Shown here one piece after another: positions 33,814 to 42,157 of a DNA stretch of 57,962 nucleotides. This stretch comes from Sphingobium sp. (GTDB lineage Bacteria; Pseudomonadota; Alphaproteobacteria; Sphingomonadales; Sphingomonadaceae). The position numbers and the translations under genes were made by a program. Below the pieces are notes generated by a model, which was given only the letters and a program-made list of their open reading frames with translations, ran no database searches and was not told where the DNA came from. The DNA lies in assembly GCA_003248935.1 (NCBI GenBank), contig QFQF01000019.1:1-57962 (forward strand), read 5' to 3'. Position 1 is the stretch's first letter, and every line of letters starts with the position of its first letter.

Positions 33814-34679
33814 GCCCGCGTGATCCGGCGCACCAGTGCGCTCGTGTCCTGCCGCCCGCCGCCCATAGCCTGCACATCGGCATAGAACTGATCGACCAGC
33901 GCCGTCATCGGCAGGGTCGATCCGTTGGCCCGGGCCTCCTCGAGCGCGAGGCCGAGATCCTTGCGCATCCAGTCGACCGCGAAACCGAAATCGAAACTGT
34001 CGACCGCCATGGTCTTCCAGCGGTTTTCCATCTGCCAGCTTTGCGCCGCGCCGCCGGAGATCGCCTCGAACACGGCGTCGAGGTCCAGTTCCGCCGCCTG
34101 TGCGAAGCGGAGCGCCTCCGATACGCCCTGCAGGACGCCGGCGATGCAGATCTGGTTCGCCATCTTGGTCGTTTGACCGGCGCCGGCGCCGCCGACATGG
34201 ACGATACGCGCGGCATAGCATTGCATGACGATACTCGCGGCCTTTACCGCAGGCTCGTTGCCGCCGCACATGATCGACAGGCGGCCGTTCTGCGCGCCTG
34301 CCTGACCGCCGGAGACCGGTGCGTCGACGCAATGGATGCCCCGGCTTTCCCCCTCGACGAACAGCTGCCGGGCGATCCGCGCCGACACGGTCGTGTGATC
34401 GATGAACAGGGTACCCGCCGCCATCGTACGGAACGCGCCGTCGCGGCCCAAGGTTATGGCGGAGAGATCATCGTCGGTGCCCACGCAGCTGATCACGATC
34501 TCCGCGCCCTCGGCCGCCTGCGCCGGGCTGACGGCGACGGTGCCGCCATGCGCCTCGTTCCACGCCTTCGCCTTCGCGATCGAACGGTTGTAGACGGAAA
34601 GCTCATGCCCGGCCTTCGCCAGATGCCCTGCGATGGGGCCGCCCATGACCCCTAGTCCGATGAACGCGATCTTTGCCAT
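33810..34679 (-). CDS. NAD(P)-dependent 3-hydroxyisobutyrate dehydrogenase-like protein
   Basis: A 289-residue beta-hydroxyacid dehydrogenase. It begins MAKIAFIGLGVMGGPIAGHL (nucleotide fold), then has HCVDAPVSGGQAGAQNG for substrate binding and the catalytic lysine in TKMANQICIAG. Substrate within the family (3-hydroxyisobutyrate, tartronate semialdehyde, glyoxylate) cannot be fixed. The start chosen removes four residues from an alternative ATG at 34691. It is the first gene of a chain with 4-bp overlaps (this gene, amidohydrolase, manA), so mannose isomerase may be co-expressed with them. Confidence 0.88.
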   Translation of the reverse strand: MAKIAFIGLGVMGGPIAGHLAKAGHELSVYNRSIAKAKAWNEAHGGTVAVSPAQAAEGAEIVISCVGTDDDLSAITLGRDGAFRTMAAGTLFIDHTTVSARIARQLFVEGESRGIHCVDAPVSGGQAGAQNGRLSIMCGGNEPAVKAASIVMQCYAARIVHVGGAGAGQTTKMANQICIAGVLQGVSEALRFAQAAELDLDAVFEAISGGAAQSWQMENRWKTMAVDSFDFGFAVDWMRKDLGLALEEARANGSTLPMTALVDQFYADVQAMGGGRQDTSALVRRITRA

Positions 34680-34769
34680 GACCGTGGGCATAGGGGCTGT
34701 TTTGCCCGAGTGCCAGAGGGTTCTTCTGCGGTTTCATCGCCGTTCGTTTTGGGTTAGGGGCTTTGCCCC

Positions 34770-36017
34770 ATGAACACGCTCGCAAAGATCGAAAGCGCTC
34801 TGCCGCTGCCCGTTACCGTCGACGACATCCTGGCCGCGCGGGCGCGGATTGCCGGTGCGATCGTGCGGACGCCCACGCTGCTCAGCAAGACCTTCTCCGA
34901 CATGCTGGGGGCGAAGGTCTATCTGAAGTTCGAGAACCTTCAGTTCACCGCCGCCTACAAGGAGCGCGGCGCGCTCAACCGGCTGCTCCAGCTTGGCGAG
35001 GAAGCCAAGGCGAAGGGCGTGATCGCGGCGTCGGCCGGCAATCATGCGCAGGGCCTCGCCTATCACGGTGCGCGCCTCGGCGTGCCGGTGACCATCGTGA
35101 TGCCGCGCACCACCCCCACGGTGAAGGTGATGCAGACCGAGGGGCATGGCGCGACCGTCGTTCTGCACGGCGAGAAGTTCGACGACGCCTATGCCCATGC
35201 CCGCCTTCTGGAGAAGGAGCGGGGCATAACCTTCGTCCACCCCTTCGACGAGCCGGACATCATCGCGGGGCAGGGTACCGTCGCGCTCGAAATGCTGGAG
35301 GATGCGCCGGACATCGACACGCTGGTGATCCCGATCGGCGGCGGCGGCCTGATCTCGGGCATGGCAACGGCGGCGCGGGCGATGAAGCCGGACATGCGGA
35401 TCGTCGCGGTGCAGGCGGAACTCTATCCGTCGATGTACGACTATATCAAGGGCGCGGACCTTCCCTGCGACGGCGATACGCTGGCGGAGGGCATCGCGGT
35501 CAAGGAGCCCGGCACGCTCACGCGGCGTTTTGTCGAGCGGCTGGCCGACGATATCGTGCTGGTGGACGAGAGGAACCTCGAGCAAGCGGTCAGCCTGCTG
35601 CTGCAGATCGAGAAGACGGTGGTGGAGGGAGCCGGCGCGGCGGGCCTCGCTGCCCTGCTGACCCATCGGCATCTGTTCGAGGGCCGTTCGGTCGGTCTCG
35701 TGCTGACCGGCGGTAATATCGATACGCGCCTGCTCGCCAATGTGCTGCTGCGTGATCTCGTCCGCTCCGGCCGCCTCGCGCGCCTGCGCATTCGCCTGCA
35801 GGATCGCCCCGGCGCGCTGTACCATGTCGCCCGCATCTTCGACGAGCAGCAGGTCAACATTCTGGAACTGGCGCACCAGCGCATCTTCACCAACCTGCCG
35901 GTGAAGGGCCTCAGTCTGGACGTGGAATGCGAGACGCGGGACGAGCCGCATCTGCAACGGCTGATCACCGCGCTGCGCGAAGACGGCTACGAGGTCTCGT
36001 CGATCGAGGTCGCCTGA
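34770..36017 (+). CDS. ilvA: Threonine ammonia-lyase with C-terminal ACT domain
   Basis: Converts threonine to 2-oxobutyrate and ammonia, the first step to isoleucine. The 415-residue PLP enzyme has the Schiff-base lysine in AAYKERGALN (Lys64), the glycine loop VIPIGGGGLISGM that binds phosphate, and SAGNHAQGLAYHGARLGV. The last ~85 residues form one ACT-like domain (RLRIRLQDRPGALYHVARIF), typical of the roughly 400-residue form. It is divergent from the 3-hydroxyisobutyrate dehydrogenase gene and ends in a strong terminator. It could also be called tdcB-like. Confidence 0.92.
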   Translation: MNTLAKIESALPLPVTVDDILAARARIAGAIVRTPTLLSKTFSDMLGAKVYLKFENLQFTAAYKERGALNRLLQLGEEAKAKGVIAASAGNHAQGLAYHGARLGVPVTIVMPRTTPTVKVMQTEGHGATVVLHGEKFDDAYAHARLLEKERGITFVHPFDEPDIIAGQGTVALEMLEDAPDIDTLVIPIGGGGLISGMATAARAMKPDMRIVAVQAELYPSMYDYIKGADLPCDGDTLAEGIAVKEPGTLTRRFVERLADDIVLVDERNLEQAVSLLLQIEKTVVEGAGAAGLAALLTHRHLFEGRSVGLVLTGGNIDTRLLANVLLRDLVRSGRLARLRIRLQDRPGALYHVARIFDEQQVNILELAHQRIFTNLPVKGLSLDVECETRDEPHLQRLITALREDGYEVSSIEVA

Positions 36018-36033
36018 TAGGGTCTGATCGCAT

Positions 36034-36087
36034 CTTCAAACAAAAAGGCGGAAGAGGTCCATGCCTCTTCCGCCTTTTTGTTTGAAG
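36034..36087. terminator. Bidirectional terminator with a perfect 24-bp stem
   Basis: Two 24-base arms, 36034-36057 and 36064-36087, are perfect complements around a 6-base loop (TCCATG). The core is GGCGGAAGAGG paired with CCTCTTCCGCC, flanked by A-rich and T-rich ends (CAAAAA and TTTTTG). The flanks give a T-run after the core stem on both strands, so it can end both ilvA (plus) and the convergent WcaJ-type gene (minus). Unusually long and perfect. Confidence 0.92.
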
Positions 36088-36101
36088 AATTGTCCGCCGG
36101 T

Positions 36102-37550
36102 TCAGAACGCGTTGCGGTGAACCAGAACCTTGAACGTCGCGAGGATGATCGCGATGTCGCTGAGCAGCGACCAGTTGGCGCGATATTCCAGGTCCGCCTG
36201 CAGACGGTTGGACAGGTCGGCGCGGACTTCGGTTGCACCACGGAAACCACGGATCTGCGCAAGGCCGGTGAGGCCGGGCTTTACCGCGTGACGGTGGAAA
36301 TAGCGGTCGTCGATGTCCCAGAACAACAGGTTCTCCGCGCGCGAGCCGACCGCGTGCGGGCGCGGCCCGACGATACTCATGCTGCCCATCAGCACGTTGA
36401 GGATTTGCGGCAGTTCGTCGATGCTCGTCTTGCGGATGAAGTTGCCGACGCGGGTGATGCGATCATCATCGCGGCCCGCAGAGCGGTTGCCCTGCGCATC
36501 GCACAGTTCGACCCGCATCGAGCGGAACTTGAGGATATGGAACGGACGGTTGCCGCGCCCGATGCGGACCTGACGGAACAGGACCGGACCCGGGGTCTCC
36601 AGCTTGATCGCGAGCGCGACGAGGGCCATCGGGATCGCCAGCACCGGCATCACGCTCATGACGAGCAGAATGTCGAAACTGCGCTTCAGGATACGGTGAC
36701 GCAGGGCAAGCGGGCCGGCGGAGACCACGGCGGTTGAGCTCTTGCCAAGCTGGCACATGGAAACGGCGCCCAGCGCGTCCAGTTCCGGCACGCAAAGCTC
36801 TGCGTCGATATCCAGCGCCTTCAGCACGAAGGCCCACTGCACCCGCCGTTCGGCTGGGCAGGCGACGATCACCCGGTCGACATTCTTCACGAACTCGCCG
36901 AGCCGCTGGATGTTGTGCGGATCCCGGGTCGAGGGCTGGAGGCCATAAGTCGTGGCGTCGATCACGCGCGCGCCGGCGGGATCCTCGACTTCGTAGCCGT
37001 CCTGGATGATCAGTTCGGCGAACGGGTTGCTGCCCATCACGCGGCTGGTCAGCCGGGTGAAGGACAGGCGAACGGCCAGAAGGGTCGGCATGCACAGGAT
37101 CGTGCCGAAGCCGAAGATCAGGCGCGAGAAATCCTCACCGGCTTTCAGGAAGAAGGCCATCAGCGTCACGGTGCCGATGGTGAACAGGAAGGCCAGGATC
37201 GCCCGCTTCGCGCTGACACGGAAATTGCGGATCGACTCGAGGTCGTAGGCCTGGCTGTTGATGGCGGTACAGAGGTAGACCGGAAGGGTGACCGTCATGA
37301 TGGTCATCAACTGGCCCCAGCCATCCGTGCCGAGGCGCAGATAGGCCGCGACGCCGAAGGTGACGAAGATCGCCAGCATTTCGGAGACGAGCAATGCGAA
37401 TCGCAGCGCAAGCCGCATCTGGAACTTGCTGCGGTTCCGGTGACGATGTGTCGTCGGCGTAAACGCCTCGCCCAGCGCCTCCCGGCGCAGGTTTCCCGAC
37501 ATCGTCCCGGTTTCAACCATCACATTCTGGTTCCGGGCGCTTAACAACAT
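36102..37550 (-). CDS. Polyprenyl-phosphate sugar-1-phosphate transferase (WcaJ type)
   Basis: Starts polysaccharide synthesis by moving a hexose-1-phosphate (usually glucose) from a UDP-sugar to undecaprenyl phosphate. The 482-residue protein has four N-terminal helices (about 46-150), a central CoA-binding-like domain with IIQDGYEVEDP, and the bacterial transferase domain from about 290: KRSFDILLVMSVMPVL, GPVLFRQVRIGRGN, FHILKFRSMRV, RKTSIDELPQILNVL and MSIVGPRPHAVG. Other in-frame starts lie at 37520 and 37502. It is close to the sphingan primers of sphingomonads (SpsB type). It is divergent from the UDP-glucuronate epimerase gene. Confidence 0.93.
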   Translation of the reverse strand: MLLSARNQNVMVETGTMSGNLRREALGEAFTPTTHRHRNRSKFQMRLALRFALLVSEMLAIFVTFGVAAYLRLGTDGWGQLMTIMTVTLPVYLCTAINSQAYDLESIRNFRVSAKRAILAFLFTIGTVTLMAFFLKAGEDFSRLIFGFGTILCMPTLLAVRLSFTRLTSRVMGSNPFAELIIQDGYEVEDPAGARVIDATTYGLQPSTRDPHNIQRLGEFVKNVDRVIVACPAERRVQWAFVLKALDIDAELCVPELDALGAVSMCQLGKSSTAVVSAGPLALRHRILKRSFDILLVMSVMPVLAIPMALVALAIKLETPGPVLFRQVRIGRGNRPFHILKFRSMRVELCDAQGNRSAGRDDDRITRVGNFIRKTSIDELPQILNVLMGSMSIVGPRPHAVGSRAENLLFWDIDDRYFHRHAVKPGLTGLAQIRGFRGATEVRADLSNRLQADLEYRANWSLLSDIAIILATFKVLVHRNAF

Positions 37551-37650
37551 AGTGTGCGTGTCCTCGCTGCCTGGCAGGAAGCGACCCCTTCATTGTCGCT
37601 ACCATGCCCAGCCTTCTTCGCTTATGCAATATTTTTAGAAGCTTCCGGCG

Positions 37651-37700
37651 AACCTTCTGCCTCATTTGAGCGGATTTGGTACACATATCGGGAGAAGGTT
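37651..37700. promoter_or_regulatory. Inverted repeat between the priming transferase and the epimerase
   Basis: AACCTTCT (37651-37658) and AGAAGGTT (37693-37700) form an 8-bp inverted repeat with a 34-base spacer. It ends 18 bases before the epimerase start codon, in the divergent intergenic region. It could be a paired operator or a leader stem of the epimerase mRNA. The role is unknown. Confidence 0.35.
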
Positions 37701-37718
37701 AACGTCTATGGAAGCGCA

Positions 37719-38717
37719 ATGACGATTCTTGTCACAGGAGTTGCGGGCTTTATCGGGATGCATGTGGCCGGTGCGCTGATGGCGCAGGGCCGCGCCGTTC
37801 TGGGTATCGACAACCTCAACGACTATTATGCCGTTCGTCTGAAGCAGGACCGAATCGCCCGGCTTCGTGCCGATCATGGCGGGCTGTTTTCCTTTACGGA
37901 ATGCGACTTCGCCGACAATGCGGCGCTGCTCGCGGCGGTCGAGGGGCATGGCGTCGAGTCGGTGATCCACCTCGGTGCGCAGGCGGGCGTCCGCTATTCG
38001 ATCGAAAATCCGCATGCCTATGTGCAATCGAATCTGGTTGGCCATGTGAACATGCTGGAACTGGCCCGGCAGCGTCAGGTCCGGCACCTTGTCTACGCCT
38101 CATCCTCGTCGGTCTATGGCGGCAACGACAGCCTGCCGTTCCGCGTGGAGGATCGCGCCGACCATCCGGTCTCCCTCTATGCCGCCACGAAGAAGGCGGA
38201 CGAGCTGATGAGCGAGACCTATTCGCATCTCTATCGCATTCCGCAGACGGGCCTGCGCTTCTTCACCGTCTATGGCCCCTGGGGGCGGCCGGACATGGCG
38301 ATGTGGATTTTCACCCGGAAAATCCTCGCCGGGGAGCCGATCCCGGTGTTCAACCATGGCCGGATGCAGCGCGATTTCACCTATATCGACGACATCGTCG
38401 CCGGGGTGGTTGCGGCGCACGACAATCCGCCTGCCGACGATGGCGCGGAAAAGGCAGGGGGCAGCCGCGCGCCGCACAGGCTGTACAATATCGGCAACAA
38501 CCGGCCGGAGCAGCTTTTGCGCCTGATTTCCGTCATCGAGGACGCGTGCGGCAAAAAGGCGGAGATCGAGATGCTGCCGATGCAGCCGGGCGACGTACCC
38601 GCAACCTATGCCGATATTGCTGCGATTGCGAACGATCTAGGCTTTGCGCCGGTCACGCCGATCGAAGACGGCGTGCCGCAATTCGTGTCGTGGTACAGAC
38701 AATATACGAATGGCTGA
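37719..38717 (+). CDS. UDP-glucuronate 4-epimerase
   Basis: Interconverts UDP-glucuronate and UDP-galacturonate. The 332-residue short-chain epimerase has the NAD-binding GVAGFIGMHVAGAL, YASSSSVYGGNDSLPF, the catalytic YAATKKADE (Tyr and Lys) and FFTVYGPWGRPDMAMWIFT; the YGPWGRPDMA form is the mark of UDP-glucuronate 4-epimerases. Start at 37719 has GGAAG just before; the frame is open upstream from a GTG at 37554 but that part is not conserved-looking. It needs the product of Ugd (6913-8241) as substrate. Confidence 0.92.
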   Translation: MTILVTGVAGFIGMHVAGALMAQGRAVLGIDNLNDYYAVRLKQDRIARLRADHGGLFSFTECDFADNAALLAAVEGHGVESVIHLGAQAGVRYSIENPHAYVQSNLVGHVNMLELARQRQVRHLVYASSSSVYGGNDSLPFRVEDRADHPVSLYAATKKADELMSETYSHLYRIPQTGLRFFTVYGPWGRPDMAMWIFTRKILAGEPIPVFNHGRMQRDFTYIDDIVAGVVAAHDNPPADDGAEKAGGSRAPHRLYNIGNNRPEQLLRLISVIEDACGKKAEIEMLPMQPGDVPATYADIAAIANDLGFAPVTPIEDGVPQFVSWYRQYTNG

Positions 38718-38900
38718 TACAGTGATGCCCGGCTCGCGACGATTCGCGACATTGACGGCCATCGGCATGGGATGGTGTTAATGACGGGAATGAATGCGGG
38801 AAGGCATGAAAACGTTAGTAAACAGGCTTTTCATCGCGATTGTCGGGGGGCATATTCAATTCGTGATGCAATTCCGCGCCCGTTCTGAAGGCACGGCGCA

Positions 38901-39719
38901 ATGAGCGCTCCGTTCCGCTTTCCACGCTTTTTCGTGACGAACCCCAGCCCGTGCCCGTACCTCCCGGGGCGCAGCGAGCGGAAGGTGTTCACCGAACTGT
39001 CGGGCGAGCATGCGGGCGAGCTTAATGATGCCCTCGGCCGGATCGGTTTCCGCCGCAGCCAGAATGTCGCCTATCGCCCGAGCTGCGCGGATTGTTCCGC
39101 CTGTGTGTCGGTCCGGGTGGTCACGGGCGAGTTCCGGCCGAACGCCACCCAGCGCAAGCTGATCCGCCGGAACGCTGATCTCGTCGTCACCGCCTGCCGC
39201 CCGTGGTCGACCGAGGAGCAATATGCGCTGCTCCAGCGCTATCTGCGCGCCCGTCATCCTGGCGGCGGGATGACTGAGATGGATGAGATGGACTATGCCG
39301 ACATGGTCGAGCAGACGCCCGTCGACAGCCATGTCATCGAATATCGCGAGCCCGGCGCCGGCGGGCGGCCGGGGCGTCTCGTCGGGGCGTGCCTGACCGA
39401 TCGGCAGGCTGACGGCCTCTCGATGATCTACAGCTTTTTCGATCCTGAACTCGCCAGCCGTCCGGGCATGGGCAATTACATCATCATGGACCACATCCTG
39501 CGCGCGCATGATGCGGGCCTGCCCTATGTCTATCTCGGCTACTGGGTCGAGGGATCGAAGCGGATGCAGTACAAGATCCGCTATCGCCCGCTCGAACGGC
39601 TCGGGCGGGGCGGCTGGGTACGCTTCGATCCGGATGAACAGTCCGACGCGGTTCGGGAAATGGCGGGCAGTCCGGCAGCGCTGCCGCCGGTCGAGGTGGC
39701 CTCGCTTTTCCGCAAATAG
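38901..39719 (+). CDS. bpt: Aspartate/glutamate leucyltransferase (Bpt)
   Basis: Transfers leucine from Leu-tRNA to N-terminal Asp or Glu of proteins, marking them for the ClpS-ClpAP N-degron route. The 272-residue protein shows CPYLPGRSERKVFTEL (Cys18), the cysteine cluster SCADCSACVSVRV (Cys62, Cys65, Cys68) and the C-terminal acyltransferase block with MGNYIIMDHI, YVYLGYWVEGSKRMQYKI-like residues (YLGYWVEGSKRM seen) and FRPLE-type YRPLERL. Length is normal. It stands alone on the plus strand. Confidence 0.93.
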   Translation: MSAPFRFPRFFVTNPSPCPYLPGRSERKVFTELSGEHAGELNDALGRIGFRRSQNVAYRPSCADCSACVSVRVVTGEFRPNATQRKLIRRNADLVVTACRPWSTEEQYALLQRYLRARHPGGGMTEMDEMDYADMVEQTPVDSHVIEYREPGAGGRPGRLVGACLTDRQADGLSMIYSFFDPELASRPGMGNYIIMDHILRAHDAGLPYVYLGYWVEGSKRMQYKIRYRPLERLGRGGWVRFDPDEQSDAVREMAGSPAALPPVEVASLFRK

Positions 39720-39764
39720 GTCTCAGGCCCCGTCGGCCGGCAGGAGATGCCTGCCGCTATCGCC

Positions 39765-40259
39765 TCAGCAGCGGCAGCGCAGTTTCGATCGGGGCGCAGC
39801 GTGTCTTCTCACTGGAACGACCTCTTCCTCATAGGTCGTGGTGGTCGTCGTGCCGGGTTGGATCACGATCGTCGTGACCCCCGGGCCGGTATAATAGACG
39901 GTCGCGGGCGGGCCGCCCTGAACCTGGACCTGTGGCGGCGGTCCCCATGCCGCGCCGGGATAGGGCTGCGGCGGATAGCCGTGCGGCGGGGGCGGGGGAT
40001 AGCCCCGGTCGGCTCCCTCGACGGCCCCGCGATAGCTGCCGTCATACTGGCCACTATAGACTCGCCCGTCGTCACCGTACCAGGTCCCGACCCAGCGCCC
40101 GGCATATCGGCCATCATGCCCCATGTCATAGCCGTTGGTCGACATGACCGTCTCGTCATACGGCGCCGGAGGCGGTGGCGGGTCGGCCGCGAGGGCGAGA
40201 GAAGTCGGTGCCATGGCGCTGCATCCGATCACCAGTTCCGCCAACCACAATCTGCGCAT
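39765..40259 (-). CDS. Exported Tyr/Gly/Pro-rich protein with MORN-like motif
   Basis: A 164-residue protein with a signal peptide (MRRLWLAELVIGCSAMAPTS, cleavage near ALA-AD, residue 24-25) followed by a proline stretch. The middle has repeated G-x-Y/W units, for example DGRYAGRWVGTWYGDDGRVY and SGQYDGSYRG, resembling MORN repeats. The next part is Pro/Gly/Tyr-rich (GYPPPPPHGYPPQPYPG), and the tail holds a poly-Thr run (TTTTTTYEEE). The ATG at 40259 has a strong GGAGG ribosome site. It is probably periplasmic. Similar proteins are common in sphingomonads without a known function. Confidence 0.8.
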   Translation of the reverse strand: MRRLWLAELVIGCSAMAPTSLALAADPPPPPAPYDETVMSTNGYDMGHDGRYAGRWVGTWYGDDGRVYSGQYDGSYRGAVEGADRGYPPPPPHGYPPQPYPGAAWGPPPQVQVQGGPPATVYYTGPGVTTIVIQPGTTTTTTYEEEVVPVRRHAAPRSKLRCRC

Positions 40260-40401
40260 GTCCCGACCTCCTTCGTCCCTTGCCCCATGCGGCGGGGCAG
40301 GAATGATGAATGCTGCGTTTAGCATCGGGTGCCGCAGAAAACCAAGCGGCGGGGCGGGAATCGTCCCGGAATCGGACAGTTTCGATCGCGGTTGTCGTGT
40401 G

Positions 40402-40884
40402 TCAGAGCCGCTCGATGATCCGTGCGACCAGCGCTTCCAGCCCGGCCTTGTCCTGCGCGTCGAAGCGGGCTGCTTCAGGGCTGTCGAGGTCCAGCACGCC
40501 CAGAAGCTTTCCGTCGCGGATGAGGGGGAGGACGATCTCCGATCGGGAGTCGGCGTCGCAGGCGATATGGCCGGGAAATGCGTGAACGTCAGCCACGACC
40601 TGTGTTTCCTGCGTTTCGGCCGCCGTTCCGCACACGCCCTTGCCAAGCGGGATGCGGATGCAGGCTGCCTTCCCCTGAAATGGGCCGAGAACGAGTTCGC
40701 CACCGGCCATCCGGTAGAAGCCGGCCCAGTTCAAACCGGGCAGATACTGCCAGATCAGGGCCGACAGGTTGGCCATGTTGGCGATGCTGTCCGGCTCCCC
40801 GGCCGTCAGCGCGTCCGCCGCGTCGGCAAGATCGGCATAAAGCGCCGCCTTCGGCGCATCGCTGCTCACATCGAATTGGTACAT
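40402..40884 (-). CDS. msrC: Free methionine-(R)-sulfoxide reductase (GAF domain)
   Basis: Reduces free methionine-R-sulfoxide. The 160-residue GAF protein keeps the three redox cysteines, Cys75, Cys85 and Cys109, with the same 10 and 24 residue spacing as E. coli fRMsr. They lie in KAACIRIPLGKGVCGTA and AFPGHIACDADSRSEIV. The start at 40884 (MYQFDVSSDAPKAAL) matches the family; an upstream ATG adds nine poor residues. It is upstream of the exported Tyr/Gly/Pro-rich gene by about 140 bases on the same strand. Confidence 0.93.
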   Translation of the reverse strand: MYQFDVSSDAPKAALYADLADAADALTAGEPDSIANMANLSALIWQYLPGLNWAGFYRMAGGELVLGPFQGKAACIRIPLGKGVCGTAAETQETQVVADVHAFPGHIACDADSRSEIVLPLIRDGKLLGVLDLDSPEAARFDAQDKAGLEALVARIIERL

Positions 40885-40949
40885 GCCCGCTATGTAGGGC
40901 GTTGGCGCCAAAAGGACAGGGGGCGTGCGCGGACGAACATGTGTGGACC

Positions 40950-41522
40950 TCAGCTGTCAGCGGCGCCCGCTCCCCGTACCCACCATTCGAGTTCTGCCGC
41001 GAACCGCGGAAAACCCCGTTCCAGGGCTGCGCCTCCTTCTCCCTGCGGTTCTGCGTCGGCGGTCAGCGTATCGCCGATCTGGCCGACGGTCAGGCTGTTG
41101 GGGACGACGGCCATGCCCATGCCCGACAAGGTGACGTGCCAGTTGGCGTTGCTGTGCGTGCCGGCCAGGCGACCGGCCGAGTAGCTGGCGATGGCGGCGG
41201 GCCTGCGGGCATATTCGGCCAGATAGTGATCGACCAGGTTCTTGAGTCCCGGCTGGACCCCGCGATTATATTCGCCCGCGACGAAGACGAAGGCGTCCGC
41301 CGTGCGCAGCTTTTCCGCGAGCACCTCCATCGCGGCTGGTGCCTCGCCAGCTGGATAGTCGCTATAGCGCTTGTTGAGCATCGGCAGGCCGACCGCCTTC
41401 GCATCGATCAACTCGGCCGCGTGGCCGCGCGCCTGAAAGCCCTTCACCAGATAGTCGGCAAGGCGAATGCCCATGCGATTCTCGCGGTAGGAGCCGTAGA
41501 AGACGAGGGTCGAAAGGGGCAT
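40950..41522 (-). CDS. NADPH-dependent FMN reductase
   Basis: A 190-residue flavodoxin-like NAD(P)H:FMN oxidoreductase. It begins MPLSTLVFYGSYRENRMGIR, where GSYREN is the FMN phosphate loop, and has FVFVAGEYNRGVQPGLKNLVDH, the flavin-binding and dimer segment of the family. It may supply reduced flavin or reduce quinones. The start at 41522 removes 20 poor residues from an open frame beginning at 41582. It is 65 bases before msrC on the same strand, consistent with an oxidative-stress pair. Confidence 0.88.
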   Translation of the reverse strand: MPLSTLVFYGSYRENRMGIRLADYLVKGFQARGHAAELIDAKAVGLPMLNKRYSDYPAGEAPAAMEVLAEKLRTADAFVFVAGEYNRGVQPGLKNLVDHYLAEYARRPAAIASYSAGRLAGTHSNANWHVTLSGMGMAVVPNSLTVGQIGDTLTADAEPQGEGGAALERGFPRFAAELEWWVRGAGAADS

Positions 41523-41710
41523 GTCGGGCAGTCTCCGGAATATGGGTCGCTCACTATGGGCCGGCCTGCATTTCTGACTCAAGTGCGCAGGGCTCTTGCA
41601 CGACCCGGTGACACCATGTGTGAGTTGCCCCGGTGCGGGGCTGCCGGTATTGAACCGGGGCCTTCCGTCCCGGCTTTCCGGTCATTTGGGCCGGCAACAT
41701 GGGAACCAGA

Positions 41711-42133
41711 ATGCCGATCATCCGCGTGACCCGTTCGATCAGCATAGACGAGGATGAACTGGTCGAAAGTGCGACGCGGGCGTCCGGCGCGGGTGGGCAG
41801 CACGTTAACACGACCGACAGCGCCGTCATCCTGCGCTTCGATGTCGCCGGTTCGCAATCGCTGCCGGAGGCGGTGAAGCATCGGCTGGCCGTCATCGCCG
41901 GTTCGCGCATGACCTCCGATGGCGTGCTGATCCTGCGGAGCGAGGGGTCCCGTTCTCAGTTCGAGAACAGGCGAGATGTTCGCGAACGGTTGATCGCCAT
42001 GATCGCGGAGGCAACCATCGTTCCCAAGAAGCGACGGCCGACCAAGCCGACGAAGGCGTCGCAGACGCGCAGGGTGGATGCGAAGACGCGCCGCTCCTCG
42101 GTCAAGGCCGGACGCGGCAAATGGCGGGAATGA
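41711..42133 (+). CDS. arfB: Alternative ribosome-rescue factor (ArfB, YaeJ)
   Basis: Peptidyl-tRNA hydrolase that releases ribosomes stalled on mRNA lacking a stop codon. The 140-residue protein has the catalytic GGQ at residues 28-30 (SGAGGQHVNTTDSAV) and a basic C-terminal tail (KKRRPTKPTKASQTRR) that lies in the empty mRNA channel. The ATG at 41711 has GGAA in front; another at 41699 adds four residues. It converges with the pseudouridine synthase gene with a 24-base gap. Confidence 0.92.
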   Translation: MPIIRVTRSISIDEDELVESATRASGAGGQHVNTTDSAVILRFDVAGSQSLPEAVKHRLAVIAGSRMTSDGVLILRSEGSRSQFENRRDVRERLIAMIAEATIVPKKRRPTKPTKASQTRRVDAKTRRSSVKAGRGKWRE

Positions 42134-42157
42134 CGCTGCTTCGCGTTGGCGGGGTTG

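Noticed and set aside
33814..34332. An N-terminal extension of the amidohydrolase into the dehydrogenase gene
   Set aside because: It is the dehydrogenase read out of frame; the GTG at 33813 gives a signal peptide and a 4-bp overlap.
41600..41695. A tRNA-like stretch with TTGAACCGGGG before arfB
   Set aside because: Only short CCGGT/ACCGG and GCCCC/GGGGC hairpins form; there is no acceptor stem, D arm or anticodon arm.
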